From Streptomyces sp. GESEQ-35 (GTDB lineage: Bacteria > Actinomycetota > Actinomycetes > Streptomycetales > Streptomycetaceae), in contig NZ_JAFFSX010000004.1 of the NCBI RefSeq assembly GCF_017948485.1, forward strand, positions 248,001 to 312,000: a DNA stretch of 64,000 bases, written 5' to 3'. The notes beneath the pieces are model-generated. The model searched no databases and was not told where the DNA came from. It worked only from the letters and a program-made list of their open reading frames with translations. Positions within the stretch are counted from its first letter, which is position 1. Every line of letters starts with the position of its first letter. The position numbers and the translations under genes are program-made. This document shows positions 48,474 to 57,723 of the stretch, in pieces.

Positions 48474-48995
48474 TCACAGCCTGGCGCGGGTCGCTTTCAA
48501 CAGCCGTACGACCGACTCGTCCGCCACGGTCGCCACCTCGTCGTAGCCGAACCAGCGCAGGTCGAGCGACTCGTCGCTGATCGCCTCCACGGCTCCGGCC
48601 GGAGCGAGCGCCGCGTACTGGACGTCGAAGTGGCAGTGGCACGGCGGCGGGATCGGATGCCGGTCCAGGCACACCGGGCCGCCCGGCAGCAGCGTCAGCC
48701 CTGCGACACCGGACTCCTCGGTCGCCTCGCGCAGGGCGGCGGCCTGGAGAGAGATGTCCTGCGGCTCGCAGTGGCCGCCCATCTGCAGCCACATGCGCAT
48801 CTTCTTGTGGAGCGTCAGCAGCACGCGCTCGCGCGACGGGTCGATCACCAGGGCGCTCGCCGTGATGTGCCCGTCCTCGCAGGCCTTCCACATGCCGTCC
48901 GGATACGCCTCCAGATGGTCCAGATAGGTCCGGCGCAGCTCTTCCTGGTCCTCGTAGCCCTTCAGTACGAGGACCGCGTCGTCATACAGGCTCAC
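48474..48995 (-). CDS. NUDIX hydrolase
   Basis: A 173-residue NUDIX enzyme that cleaves nucleoside-diphosphate-linked compounds. The NUDIX box reads GGHCEPQDISLQAAALREATEESG (near 85-108) with the REx2EE core intact. QMGGH before it and PCHCHFDVQYAAL after it belong to a subgroup with possible metal-binding Cys/His residues. GTG 48995 overlaps the stop of the preceding metalloprotease gene (GTGA), so both are translated together. The longer frame is a shadow of that gene. Confidence 0.88.
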   Translation of the reverse strand: MSLYDDAVLVLKGYEDQEELRRTYLDHLEAYPDGMWKACEDGHITASALVIDPSRERVLLTLHKKMRMWLQMGGHCEPQDISLQAAALREATEESGVAGLTLLPGGPVCLDRHPIPPPCHCHFDVQYAALAPAGAVEAISDESLDLRWFGYDEVATVADESVVRLLKATRARL

Positions 48996-50410
48996 TCGGT
49001 GTCGTCGTCCTCGCCCTTGTCCCGCTTCTTGAGGTCGGGCTTGTCCGCGGCCTCGCCGAGCATCTTGTCCAGCTCGGAGAAGTCCAGCTGCTCGCGGTGC
49101 ACGAAGCCGTCCGGGTCGTCCAGGTCGGAGGCGGTGGGGAGCATGTCCGGGTGGGCCCACAGGCCGTCACGGCCGTCGACACCGCGCGCGTCCGTGAGCG
49201 AGGCCCACAGACGGGAGGCGTCGCGCAGGCGCCGGGGGCGCAGCTCGAGGCCGATCAGCGTGGCGAACGTCTGCTCGGCCGGACCACCCGAGGCACGGCG
49301 GCGGCGCAGGGTCTCGCGCAGCGCGTCGGCGGACGACAGACGCGGTTTCGCGGCCGCGTGCACCACTGCGTCGACCCAGCCCTCGACGAGCGCGAGAGCC
49401 GTCTCCAGACGGGCCAGGGCTGCCTTCTGCTCGGGCGTGTCCTCCGGCTGGAACATGCCCTGCTGGAGGGCGTCCTGCAGCTGCTCGGGGTTCTGCGGGT
49501 CGAACTGACCGACCACGTCCTCCAACTTCGCCGTGTCGACCTTGATCCCGCGCGCGTACCCGTCGACCGCGCCGAACAGGTGCGAGCGCAGCCACGGCAC
49601 ATGCGCGAAGAGGCGCTGGTGGGCGGCCTCGCGCAGAGCGAGATACAGCCGCACCTCCTCCTTGGGCACGCCCAGGTCCTTGCCGAACGCCTCGATGTTC
49701 ACCGGCAGCAGCGCGGCCTTGCCGGCCGGGCCGAGCGGCAGGCCGATGTCCGTCGAGCCGACGACCTCGCCCGCGAGCACGCCCACGGCCTGCCCGATCT
49801 GCGTGCCGAACATGGCGCCGCCCATGGAACGCATCATGCCGATCAGCGGGCCGGCCATGGCCTGCATCTCCTCCGGCAGGACGTCGCCCATGGCCGCGCC
49901 GACGCGCTCGGCGACCGGGTCGACGAGCTCCGTCCACGCGGGCAGGGTCGCCTCGACCCACTCCGCGCGGCTCCACGCCACGGCGGTGCCCGCGCCGGAC
50001 GGCAGCGATGTCGCGTCGTCCAGCCACAGGTCGGCCAGGCGGACGGCCTCCTGGACCGCGGTGCGCTCGGCGGGGCCGACGCTCGCGTCCTTCGTGCCGT
50101 CCGACGTGCCCTGGGAGACCGTCTGGCGGGCGATCTGTTTGGCCATGTCCCAGTTCACCGGCCCGCCCTCGTACGAGAGCATCTGGCCGAGCTGCTGGAA
50201 CGCGGCGCCCAGGTCGGTGGGGTTCAGCGAGCCGAACATGGCAGCGAACGGATTGTCCGCACCGGCGCCTGCGGCACCGGGCAGCCCGCCGAAACCGAAC
50301 GGGTTGGCCGGGCCCTGACCACCACCGCTCTGCTGGTCCTTCTTCTTGCCCTCGTCGCCGTCGTCCGGCTCCTCCGGCGGAAGGCCGAATCCGAATGGGG
50401 TGTCACTCAC
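48992..50410 (-). CDS. Zinc-dependent metalloprotease-like protein (Zincin_2/DUF2342)
   Basis: A 472-residue protein of the actinobacterial Zincin_2 family. The N-terminus is Gly/Pro/Phe-rich (FGFGLPPEEPDDG, NPFGFGGLPG). The central helical domain carries WSRAEWVEATLPAW and MRSMGGAMFGTQIGQAVGVLAGEV, and REAAHQRLFAHVPWL sits where a zinc-binding helix is expected (near 275). That site lacks a full HExxH, so catalysis is doubtful. GTG 50410 has GAGGAA upstream. Coupled to the NUDIX gene. Confidence 0.8.
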   Translation of the reverse strand: MSDTPFGFGLPPEEPDDGDEGKKKDQQSGGGQGPANPFGFGGLPGAAGAGADNPFAAMFGSLNPTDLGAAFQQLGQMLSYEGGPVNWDMAKQIARQTVSQGTSDGTKDASVGPAERTAVQEAVRLADLWLDDATSLPSGAGTAVAWSRAEWVEATLPAWTELVDPVAERVGAAMGDVLPEEMQAMAGPLIGMMRSMGGAMFGTQIGQAVGVLAGEVVGSTDIGLPLGPAGKAALLPVNIEAFGKDLGVPKEEVRLYLALREAAHQRLFAHVPWLRSHLFGAVDGYARGIKVDTAKLEDVVGQFDPQNPEQLQDALQQGMFQPEDTPEQKAALARLETALALVEGWVDAVVHAAAKPRLSSADALRETLRRRRASGGPAEQTFATLIGLELRPRRLRDASRLWASLTDARGVDGRDGLWAHPDMLPTASDLDDPDGFVHREQLDFSELDKMLGEAADKPDLKKRDKGEDDDTE

Positions 50411-50550
50411 GGGATTCCTCGGCTGTTAAGGCCACCGGTTGGCTCCGGCGGCGCGACTGCCCGATAACACCACCCAGCGTAGACACCCGCGGCCGTTCGG
50501 GCCTCGGTGCTCCGCCGACTCTTGGCCTGCGGCAGGATGGATGCACCTGG

Positions 50551-50577
50551 TACGCACGCGTCGCTCGCGTTCGTACT
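50551..50577. promoter_or_regulatory. Inverted repeat before the SDR gene
   Basis: GTACGCACGCG (50551-50561) and CGCGTTCGTAC (50567-50577) pair with one mismatch around TCGCT, 24 nt upstream of the SDR start codon in a divergent region. It could be an operator or a leader hairpin. Confidence 0.4.
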
Positions 50578-50601
50578 GAAGACAACCGCTGGAGACGCCC
50601 G

Positions 50602-51717
50602 GTGAGTTCCCCAGATCCACAGGTTCGCGCAGCGCGAAACCACTCAACCCCGCCCGCCCCCGCCGTGCGCGGGCCCGTCGTCGCGGTCACCGGCGCCGCT
50701 TCCGGCGTCGGCGCGCTGCTCACGGAGCGGCTCGCCGCGTCCGGAGAGATCAAGCAGGTCATTGCCATCGACGAGCGGCGCGGCGAGTGCGCGGCCGCGC
50801 AGTGGCACATCCTCGACGTGCGGGATCCGGCGATCGCGGACAAGTTGCGGGGCGCGGACGTGGTGGTGCATCTGGCGCTCGACCTGGATCTGGAGACCGA
50901 TGCCGCGGCCCGTACGGCGTACAACGTACGGGGGACACAGACCGTGCTGACCGCGGCTGCGGCGGCCGGTGTGCACCGGGTGGTGCTGTGCACGTCCGCG
51001 ATGGTCTACGGGGCGCTGCCGGACAACGAGCTGCCGTTGGCCGAGGACGCGGAGCTGCGGGCCACGGCTGAGGCGACCGGGGTCGGGGATCTGCTGGAGA
51101 TCGAGCGGCTCGCGCGGCGGGCTCCGCGGGCGCATCCGGGACTCAATGTCACCGTCGTACGGCCGGCCGTGCTGGTCGGGGGTACCGACACCGCGCTGAC
51201 CAGGTATTTCGAGTCGCCTCGGCTGCTTGTCGTGGCCGGTTCCCGGCCCGCTTGGCAGTTCTGTCATGTCGAGGATCTGTGCAGTGCGCTCGAGTACGCC
51301 GTTCTGGAGAAGGTCGACGGGGAACTGTCCGTCGGGTGTGACGGATGGCTGGAGCAGGAGGAGGTCGAGGAGCTGAGCGGGATCCGGCGGATGGAGCTGC
51401 CGTCCGCCGTCGCGCTGGGGGCGGCCGCCCGGCTGCACCGGATCGGGCTCACGCCGTCTCCGGCGGGGGATCTGGCGTACACGATGTATCCGTGGGTGGT
51501 GAGCGGGAGCCGGCTGCACGACGCCGGGTGGCGGCCGCAGTGGACGAACGAGGAGGTGCTGGCGGAGCTGTTGGAGGAGGCTGCCGGACGGCACACGGTT
51601 GCCGGGCGGCGGCTGGGCCGGAAGGACGCGACCGCGGCGGGGGCCGCGGGGGCGACGGTGGCGCTGCTGGGTGCGGCGGCTGTGGTGCGGCGGGCCCGGA
51701 AGGCCCGGCGGCGTTGA
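50602..51717 (+). CDS. NAD(P)-dependent SDR epimerase-type protein with C-terminal membrane anchor
   Basis: A 371-residue extended-SDR protein. The nucleotide fold starts VVAVTGAASGVGALLTERL (GxxGxxG near 32). AVLVGGTD and CHVEDLCSALEYAVL mark later strands. The expected YxxxK is degenerate: the serine strand LCTSAMVYGALPDN is followed by a shift, so catalysis is uncertain. The last 25 residues (AGAAGATVALLGAAAVVRRARKARRR in two parts) form one short hydrophobic helix ending in basic residues, a likely membrane tail. GTG 50602 has GGAG 8 nt upstream. It diverges from the Zincin_2 gene; moaE follows. Confidence 0.82.
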   Translation: MSSPDPQVRAARNHSTPPAPAVRGPVVAVTGAASGVGALLTERLAASGEIKQVIAIDERRGECAAAQWHILDVRDPAIADKLRGADVVVHLALDLDLETDAAARTAYNVRGTQTVLTAAAAAGVHRVVLCTSAMVYGALPDNELPLAEDAELRATAEATGVGDLLEIERLARRAPRAHPGLNVTVVRPAVLVGGTDTALTRYFESPRLLVVAGSRPAWQFCHVEDLCSALEYAVLEKVDGELSVGCDGWLEQEEVEELSGIRRMELPSAVALGAAARLHRIGLTPSPAGDLAYTMYPWVVSGSRLHDAGWRPQWTNEEVLAELLEEAAGRHTVAGRRLGRKDATAAGAAGATVALLGAAAVVRRARKARRR

Positions 51718-51822
51718 GGAGAACCCCAACGGGAGCCCTGTAGGAGGCTCCCAACCGGTACGCGCGCGTGCCTGGTGAAAGTTCCATTCCGGGTTGTCGG
51801 TGGCGTGCGGCACGATAGAGGC

Positions 51823-52284
51823 ATGGCACCCACGAACGATCACCCTGGTGAGCAGGCCGCGCACGATCCGATCAAGCTGATCGCCATCCGGGAGACGGCC
51901 CTCTCCCTCGACGAGGTGTTCCGGGCCGTCGGGGACGACGCGGCCGGTGGCACCGCCCTGTTCGTGGGGACCGTGAGGAATCACGACGGGGGTGCCGATG
52001 TCGACGAGCTCGGGTACTCGTGTCATCCCAGTGCCGAGGCCGAGATGCGGCGGATCGCCGAGAAGGTCGTCGCCGGGTATCCGGTGCGGGCGCTTGCGGC
52101 CGTGCATCGAGTCGGGGACCTCAAGGTGGGGGACCTTGCCGTCGTCGTCGCCGTGTCCTGCCCGCATCGGGGTGAGGCTTTCGAGGCCTGCCGGAAGCTC
52201 ATCGACGACCTCAAGCACGAAGTGCCGATCTGGAAGCGCCAGAAGTTCTCGGACGGTGCCGAGGAATGGGTCGGCGCCTGCTGA
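51823..52284 (+). CDS. moaE: Molybdopterin synthase catalytic subunit MoaE
   Basis: A 153-residue MoaE. It works with MoaD to insert sulfur into precursor Z, giving molybdopterin. Family features: GGTALFVGTVRNHDGG (near 45), LGYSCHPSAEAEM, AAVHRVGDLKVGDLAVVVAVSCPHRGEAFEA (near 95-125), and the catalytic lysine region VPIWKRQKFSDGAEEWVG at the C-terminus. ATG 51823 starts a Streptomyces-type N-terminal extension of about 20 residues. No moaD is adjacent; MoeZ at 19.5 kb belongs to the same pathway. Confidence 0.93.
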   Translation: MAPTNDHPGEQAAHDPIKLIAIRETALSLDEVFRAVGDDAAGGTALFVGTVRNHDGGADVDELGYSCHPSAEAEMRRIAEKVVAGYPVRALAAVHRVGDLKVGDLAVVVAVSCPHRGEAFEACRKLIDDLKHEVPIWKRQKFSDGAEEWVGAC

Positions 52285-52411
52285 CCGACCCGACCAATCC
52301 CTCGCCTTCTTCCGGTTGCGTAACCTGCCCCCCGGCATGAGCGTTGTCACGGCAGATGGTTAATCTGCTGATCAGTCAGTTGCGGTCGCTCATCGGGGAC
52401 GGGAGGACGGC

Positions 52412-52576
52412 ATGGCGGCGCTCGCCTGGTTGCTGATTCCGCTTATGGCTGCGATCGGCGCCGGTCTGTGGGGCAGTTGGGCCAACCGGACCCGGAAGGC
52501 GCGGAGCGACGGGCCCGAGCTCGACGGGTACGCGCGTTTCCGCGAGGCCATGGAGAAGCCCCGAACCCATACGTGA
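52412..52576 (+). CDS. Small single-pass membrane protein (54 aa)
   Basis: A 54-residue ORF with a strong SD (GGGAGGAC) before ATG 52412. Residues 2-22 (AALAWLLIPLMAAIGAGLWG) form one membrane helix, followed by a basic then mixed-charge cytoplasmic tail ending KPRTHT. Codon usage is Streptomyces-like. Function unknown. It precedes the PDZ/Lon-type protease gene by 67 nt. Confidence 0.7.
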   Translation: MAALAWLLIPLMAAIGAGLWGSWANRTRKARSDGPELDGYARFREAMEKPRTHT

Positions 52577-52643
52577 CGGGGGCGGCCGCCCGGACGGACG
52601 GCCCTGACGGTCCGCTGACAGGAGCGTCCCGTACTGTCGTTCC

Positions 52644-53738
52644 ATGCCACGCCGCACTGCGACGATGCTCGCCTCCACCCTGATACTGATCGCGCTCCTG
52701 TGCGCGGGAGTCTTCATCACCGTGCCGTATGCGGAGATGTCACCGGGGCCGACGGTGAACACGCTCGGGGACCACGACGGTGAGCCCGTGCTACAGATCG
52801 ACGGGCGCAAGACGTACGCGACAAGCGGGCATCTGAACATGACCACCGTCCGGGTCACCAGCGCCGACTACCGGATGAACCTCGTCGAGGCCGTCTACGG
52901 CTGGCTCGCGCACGACAACAAGATCGTGCCGCACGACACGCTCTACCCGGACGGCAAGACCGAGGAGCAGTCGACCCAGGAGAACGCCGAGGAGTTCAGC
53001 CAGTCCCAGGAGAGCGCCAAGGTCGCCGCCCTGAAGGCGCTGGACGTCCCGGTGCAGTCCTGGGTGATCGTCTCGACCGTCCTCAAGGACTCCCCGGCCG
53101 AGGGCAAGCTGCACGCCGGCGATGTGATCAAGGCGGTCGACGGTACGACCGTGAAGAAGCCCGAGGACGTCGCCGAACTGGTGACGAAGCACAAGGCCGG
53201 TGAGGACGTCGACTTCACCATCGTGCCCGCCGCGGAGCAGGCGGCCGCCGAGAAGGAGCAGCGGGCGACGACCAAGACCGACAAGGTCACGATCACGACC
53301 ACGAATTCCGACGACACCGGCGAGAACCGTGCCATCGTCGGGATCTCCGCCGGGACCGACCACACGTTCCCGTTCACGATCGACATCAAGCTCGCCGACG
53401 TCGGCGGACCGAGCGCCGGTCTGATGTTCGCGCTCGGCATCTACGACAAGCTCACGCCGGGCAGCCTGACCGGCGGGTCGTTCGTCGCCGGCACCGGCAC
53501 CATCGACGACGCCGGCAAGGTCGGCCCGATCGGCGGCATCGAGATGAAGACGGTCGGTGCGCGCGAGAAGGGCGCCCAGTACTTCCTGACGCCCGCCGAC
53601 AACTGCGCGGCCGCCGCCGACGACACCCCCAAGGGCCTCACCCTGGTCAAGGTGAACACCATCGACGACGCCCTCGGCGCCCTCAAGGACATCCGCGGCG
53701 GCGACACCGCCGACCTGCCGAAGTGCAGCACGAAGTAG
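52644..53738 (+). CDS. Membrane-anchored PDZ and Lon-type (S16) serine protease
   Basis: A 364-residue protein of the YlbL type. An N-terminal membrane segment (about 8-28, LASTLILIALLCAGVFITVP) anchors an outward-facing PDZ domain (about 125-190, VSTVLKDSPAEGKLHAGDVIKAVDG). A Lon-like protease domain follows (about 225-350) with the catalytic Ser in VGGPSAGLMFALG and Lys in IEMKTVGAREKGA. Likely processes or degrades membrane or secreted proteins. No SD precedes ATG 52644; TACTGT ends 6 nt upstream, so a leaderless start is possible. Confidence 0.9.
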   Translation: MPRRTATMLASTLILIALLCAGVFITVPYAEMSPGPTVNTLGDHDGEPVLQIDGRKTYATSGHLNMTTVRVTSADYRMNLVEAVYGWLAHDNKIVPHDTLYPDGKTEEQSTQENAEEFSQSQESAKVAALKALDVPVQSWVIVSTVLKDSPAEGKLHAGDVIKAVDGTTVKKPEDVAELVTKHKAGEDVDFTIVPAAEQAAAEKEQRATTKTDKVTITTTNSDDTGENRAIVGISAGTDHTFPFTIDIKLADVGGPSAGLMFALGIYDKLTPGSLTGGSFVAGTGTIDDAGKVGPIGGIEMKTVGAREKGAQYFLTPADNCAAAADDTPKGLTLVKVNTIDDALGALKDIRGGDTADLPKCSTK

Positions 53739-53747
53739 CCGACCGAG

Positions 53748-54290
53748 CTACTCCTCGAACGTCGCCGCCAGCGCCTGAGCCAGCCCCGGCACCAGTTGGG
53801 ATCCCGTCAGGACATCCGTCGGGGAGTCCTTCTCGCGCAGCCGCAGGGCCGCGTCGCGGGTGCCGTCCCGCAGCACCGCGACCGTCATACGGACCTCCTG
53901 GCGGTCCGGATGGTCGGCGACCCACTGAGCGAGCTTCTTCTCGCCGAGGCCTTCCGGAACGGATGCTTCCGCGGACGGCGGCAGCATCAGGCGTTCCACG
54001 GTGAGCGCACAGCCGACCACCGCGTCGGGCCAGGCGATGGTGCCGAGGAACTCGTCGAGCTGCTTGCCCGTTGGAATCTCGTCCTGCTCGATCGGGGTGA
54101 GACCGGTGGCCTCGGGTTCGTCCTGTAGGCCGAGCCGGTCCGCGAGCGAGGGCTGTTCGGCCCGCAGCCGGGCGGTGTCGACGAGGGCGAAGAGGCGCGC
54201 GGGCTGGTCCCAGCCGAGGCCGGAAACGTACTCGTCGATCTCGAGTACGGCCCGGGTCAGAGGGCTCGCTGCCATGGGAGTGTTGGACAT
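53748..54290 (-). CDS. PPA1309 family protein
   Basis: A 180-residue actinobacterial protein of the PPA1309 family, function unknown. Features: SPLTRAVLEIDEYVSGLGWDQPARLFALVDT at the start, TVERLMLPP in the middle, and DRQEVRMTVAVLRDGTRDAALRLREKD toward the end. Cytoplasmic, with no cysteine-rich site. ATG 54290 was chosen because the longer frame runs into the divergent UPF0182 gene's promoter. It diverges from the UPF0182 gene and converges with the Lon/PDZ gene across only 9 bp, with no terminator. Confidence 0.85.
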   Translation of the reverse strand: MSNTPMAASPLTRAVLEIDEYVSGLGWDQPARLFALVDTARLRAEQPSLADRLGLQDEPEATGLTPIEQDEIPTGKQLDEFLGTIAWPDAVVGCALTVERLMLPPSAEASVPEGLGEKKLAQWVADHPDRQEVRMTVAVLRDGTRDAALRLREKDSPTDVLTGSQLVPGLAQALAATFEE

Positions 54291-54442
54291 GGTCACAATC
54301 CTGCCTCGTTCCCGGCCGGAATCGGGAACCGAGTAAAGCGTGAGTAAGTTGCATAGGGGAGGGCCTACGATCACGGGGCCCTTCGGACGGCCCGTGAACT
54401 CGGGGGCCCGACAGACCAACAGCGAACTTCGAGGTGCGCACC

Positions 54443-57400
54443 TTGGCTTTCCAGATGCCGGACCGCGGCGGAGGCCCGACGGGGCCACGGATCAGAGTGG
54501 GCCGCCCGTCGCGGCGTGTCCGGACCCTGCTCATGACGTTGGGCGTCCTTGCCGTTCTCGGCATGGCGTTCACCATGTTCGCGGGCTTCTGGACCGACTG
54601 GCTCTGGTACCGGTCGGTGAACTACTCGTCCGTGTTCACGACCACGTTGTGGACCAAGATCGGGCTGTTCTTCGTCTTCGGTCTGTTGATGGCTCTCGCG
54701 ATCGGCTTCAACATCTGGCTGGCCCACCGGCTGCGCCCGCCGCTGAGCGCCATGTCGATGGAACAGCAGAACCTCGACCGCTACCGGATGGGCATCGCGC
54801 CGTACAAGAAGTGGCTGCTGCTCGGCATCACCGCCCTGGTCGGTCTGATCGCGGGCGCGTCGGCGTCGGGTCAGTGGCGGACCTGGCTGATGTGGGTCAA
54901 CGGCGTGCCCTTCAACCAGAAGGACCCGCAGTTCCACCTCGACGTGGCCTTCTACGCGTTCGACCTGCCCTGGTACCGCTTCCTGCTCGGCTTCGGCTTC
55001 GCCGCCGCGATCCTCTCGCTGATCGCCGCCGCGCTGACCCACTACCTCTACGGCGGGCTGCGCATCACCAGCCCGGGCGCGCGCGCCACCGCCGCGGCCA
55101 CGGGTCATCTGTCGGTGCTCATCGGTATCTTCGTCGCGCTGAAGGCGGTCGCGTACTGGCTCGACCGGTACGGCCTCGCCGTGAAGTCCAGCGACTTCAA
55201 GGCGACCGACAGCTGGACCGGCCTGAGGTACGTCGACGCGAACGCCTATCTGCCCGCCAAGACGATCCTCTTCTGCATCGCCGTCATCTGCGCGCTGCTG
55301 TTCTTCGCCACCCTGTGGCGGCGCACCTGGCAGCTGCCCCTGATCGGCTTCGGTCTGATGGTGCTGTCGGCGATCCTCATCGGCGGCCTGTACCCGGCGA
55401 TCGTCCAGAAGTTCCAGGTCCAGCCCAACGAGCAGGCCAAGGAAGCGCCGTACGTCACGAAGAACCTCGAGGCGACGCGCAAGGCGTACGGCATCGACGA
55501 CGCCAAGGTCACCGACTACAGCGGCGTCAGCAAGACCGAGGACAAGACCAAGCTGCGGGACGACGTCGACGCCACGGCAAGCGTCCGCATCATGGACCCG
55601 AACGTCGTCTCGCCCACGTTCCAGCAGCTCCAGCAGATCAGGAACTACTACGCGTTCCCGACCAATCTGGACGTCGACCGCTACAGCGAGGACGGCAAGG
55701 ACCAGGACACGGTCATCGGTCTGCGTGAGCTGAACCTCAACGGCATTCCGAAGAACAACTGGATCAACGACCACTTCCGCTACACCCACGGGTACGGCGT
55801 GGTCGCGGCCAAGGGCACCCAGGTCGACGCCGAGGGCCGCCCGGTGTTCACGGAGTCCGACCTGCCCTCCAAGGGAGAGCTGGGGACGTATCAGCAGCGG
55901 ATCTACTACGGCGAGAAGACCAGCGAGTACTCGATCGTCGGCGGTCCCCAGAAGGAGATCGACTACTCCGACGACAGCGGCGAGAAGACGTACAGCTACG
56001 AGGCCAAGAGCGGCGTCAACCTCGCCAACCCGGTCAACCGGGCGGCGTACGCGGTGGCGTTCAGCGAGCCGCAGATCCTCTACTCCGGTGCGATCGGCGA
56101 GGGTTCGCGGATCCTGTACAACCGCACGCCCAAGGAGCGCGTCGAGGCGGTGGCCCCCTGGCTGACCATCGACGGCGACGCCTATCCGGCGGTGGTGAAC
56201 GGCAAGATCCAGTGGATCGTCGACGCGTACACGACGACGAACGGCTATCCGTACGCGTCCCGTACGACGCTCGGTTCCTCGACGGCCGACTCGCTGACCG
56301 CGACCAACAACTCGCGCGCGGTGGTGGCCCAGCAGAACCAGGTCAACTACATCCGCAACTCGGTGAAGGCGACCGTCGACGCGTACACCGGCGAGGTCAA
56401 GCTCTACCAGTGGGACACCGAGGACCCGGTCCTGAAGACCTGGATGAAGGCGTTCCCGGGCACGGTGGAGTCCAAGAGCGACATCTCCAAGGACCTGATG
56501 GCCCATCTCCGGTACCCGCAGGACCTGTTCAAGGTCCAGCGTGAGCTGCTGGCCCGCTACCACGTGGAGGACGCGGACACGTTCCTCAGCGGCAGCGAGG
56601 TGTGGCAGGTGCCGGACGACCCGACCAACAAGTCGGGCAACGCGGTACCGCCGTACTACCAGAGCCTGAAGATGCCCGACCAGCAGGCGCAGGCGTTCTC
56701 GCTGACGACGACGTTCACGCCCAATGGGCGGGACAACCTCAGCGCGTTCATGTCGGTCGACGCCGAGGCAGGCACCAGTGACTACGGCAAGATCAGAGTC
56801 CTGAAACTGCCGACGAGTACGACCGTCAACGGGCCCAAACAGGTCCAGAGCCAGTTCAACTCCGAACAGGACATCGCTGAGCAGATCAGGCTATTGCAGG
56901 GCGGCGACTCCGAAGTCGAGTACGGCAATCTGCTGACGGTGCCACTGGACGGGGGACTGCTGTACGTCGAACCCGTCTACGTCCGTGGTGGCGGGCTCAA
57001 GTACCCACTGCTGCGCAAGGTGTTGGTCACCTACGGAGGTAACACGGCCTTCGAGGACACCCTCGACGAGGCCCTCAACAAGGTCTTCGGAGCGGAGGGA
57101 GCGACGACCGAGCCACCACCGGAGGACGAAGGCGGTACGACGACTCCGCCACCGACGTCCACCAACCCGACGGTCCAGGAGGCGTTGAACGACGCCCAGG
57201 AGGCCTTCGACGCCGGCCAGGAAGCCCTGAAGAAGGGTGACTGGGAGGCGTACGGCCGGGCGCAGGAGGACCTCCAGGACGCGCTCCAGCGGGCCGAGGA
57301 CGCGCAGACGGAGGCCGGCAACACCGGCGGCTCCAGCCCCAGTCCCAGCAGCAGCCCGAGCGGCAGTCCGAGTCCGAGCGGGAGCCCGGACACCAGTTGA
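54443..57400 (+). CDS. UPF0182 family large membrane protein
   Basis: A 985-residue integral membrane protein of the UPF0182 family. Seven N-terminal membrane helices (between about 28 and 320) carry [49 protein letters not shown] and [26 protein letters not shown] large extracytoplasmic domain follows (about 330-890), with [15 protein letters not shown] and DVDRY motifs. The C-terminal 100 residues are Pro/Thr/Ser/Glu-rich with an EAL-repeat coiled coil. The start is a TTG at 54443 ([10 protein letters not shown]) with GAGGTG 7 nt upstream; GTG 54434 is the alternative. Function unknown. Confidence 0.9.
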   Translation: MAFQMPDRGGGPTGPRIRVGRPSRRVRTLLMTLGVLAVLGMAFTMFAGFWTDWLWYRSVNYSSVFTTTLWTKIGLFFVFGLLMALAIGFNIWLAHRLRPPLSAMSMEQQNLDRYRMGIAPYKKWLLLGITALVGLIAGASASGQWRTWLMWVNGVPFNQKDPQFHLDVAFYAFDLPWYRFLLGFGFAAAILSLIAAALTHYLYGGLRITSPGARATAAATGHLSVLIGIFVALKAVAYWLDRYGLAVKSSDFKATDSWTGLRYVDANAYLPAKTILFCIAVICALLFFATLWRRTWQLPLIGFGLMVLSAILIGGLYPAIVQKFQVQPNEQAKEAPYVTKNLEATRKAYGIDDAKVTDYSGVSKTEDKTKLRDDVDATASVRIMDPNVVSPTFQQLQQIRNYYAFPTNLDVDRYSEDGKDQDTVIGLRELNLNGIPKNNWINDHFRYTHGYGVVAAKGTQVDAEGRPVFTESDLPSKGELGTYQQRIYYGEKTSEYSIVGGPQKEIDYSDDSGEKTYSYEAKSGVNLANPVNRAAYAVAFSEPQILYSGAIGEGSRILYNRTPKERVEAVAPWLTIDGDAYPAVVNGKIQWIVDAYTTTNGYPYASRTTLGSSTADSLTATNNSRAVVAQQNQVNYIRNSVKATVDAYTGEVKLYQWDTEDPVLKTWMKAFPGTVESKSDISKDLMAHLRYPQDLFKVQRELLARYHVEDADTFLSGSEVWQVPDDPTNKSGNAVPPYYQSLKMPDQQAQAFSLTTTFTPNGRDNLSAFMSVDAEAGTSDYGKIRVLKLPTSTTVNGPKQVQSQFNSEQDIAEQIRLLQGGDSEVEYGNLLTVPLDGGLLYVEPVYVRGGGLKYPLLRKVLVTYGGNTAFEDTLDEALNKVFGAEGATTEPPPEDEGGTTTPPPTSTNPTVQEALNDAQEAFDAGQEALKKGDWEAYGRAQEDLQDALQRAEDAQTEAGNTGGSSPSPSSSPSGSPSPSGSPDTS

Positions 57401-57441
57401 TCGAGACCGTCCCGCGCCGTGATACGGTTGCCGAACAACGG

Positions 57442-57515
57442 CGCGGGGTGGAGCAGCTCGGTAGCTCGCTGGGCTCATAACCCAGAGGTCGCAGGTTCAA
57501 ATCCTGTCCCCGCTA
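57442..57515 (+). tRNA. Initiator tRNA-fMet (CAT), copy 1
   Basis: A 74-nt cloverleaf without encoded CCA. Initiator identity: the first acceptor position is unpaired (C1 opposite T72), and the anticodon stem has three consecutive G-C pairs (GGG/CCC) around CTCATAA. T arm GGTTCAAATCC. Identical to the copy at 59726. Confidence 0.95.
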
Positions 57516-57523
57516 CTGAAGAC

Positions 57524-57557
57524 GAAGGCCCGGATCCTGAAAAGGATCCGGGCCTTC
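57524..57557 (+). terminator. Terminator after tRNA-fMet copy 1
   Basis: A perfect 14-bp stem (57524-57537 with 57544-57557) with loop TGAAAA, 8 nt after the tRNA end. Confidence 0.85.
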
Positions 57558-57723
57558 GGCGTGTGTGCGAACGCATGTGCCGACCTGTGGGATGGCCGTG
57601 CCGCTGTGGGGAGTTGAGGGATGTGTGTTTGACTTGTCGTTCTGTGGGCATGTCGACAAAACGCTGAAGTGACCTCACTGGCTGCGGTATACCAGGTGTA
57701 CCCAGGTTGCAGGTGGTGCGACG

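Noticed and set aside
54371..56563. 730-codon reverse-strand ORF opposite UPF0182
   Set aside because: No domain, no SD, and fully covered by a conserved + strand membrane protein.
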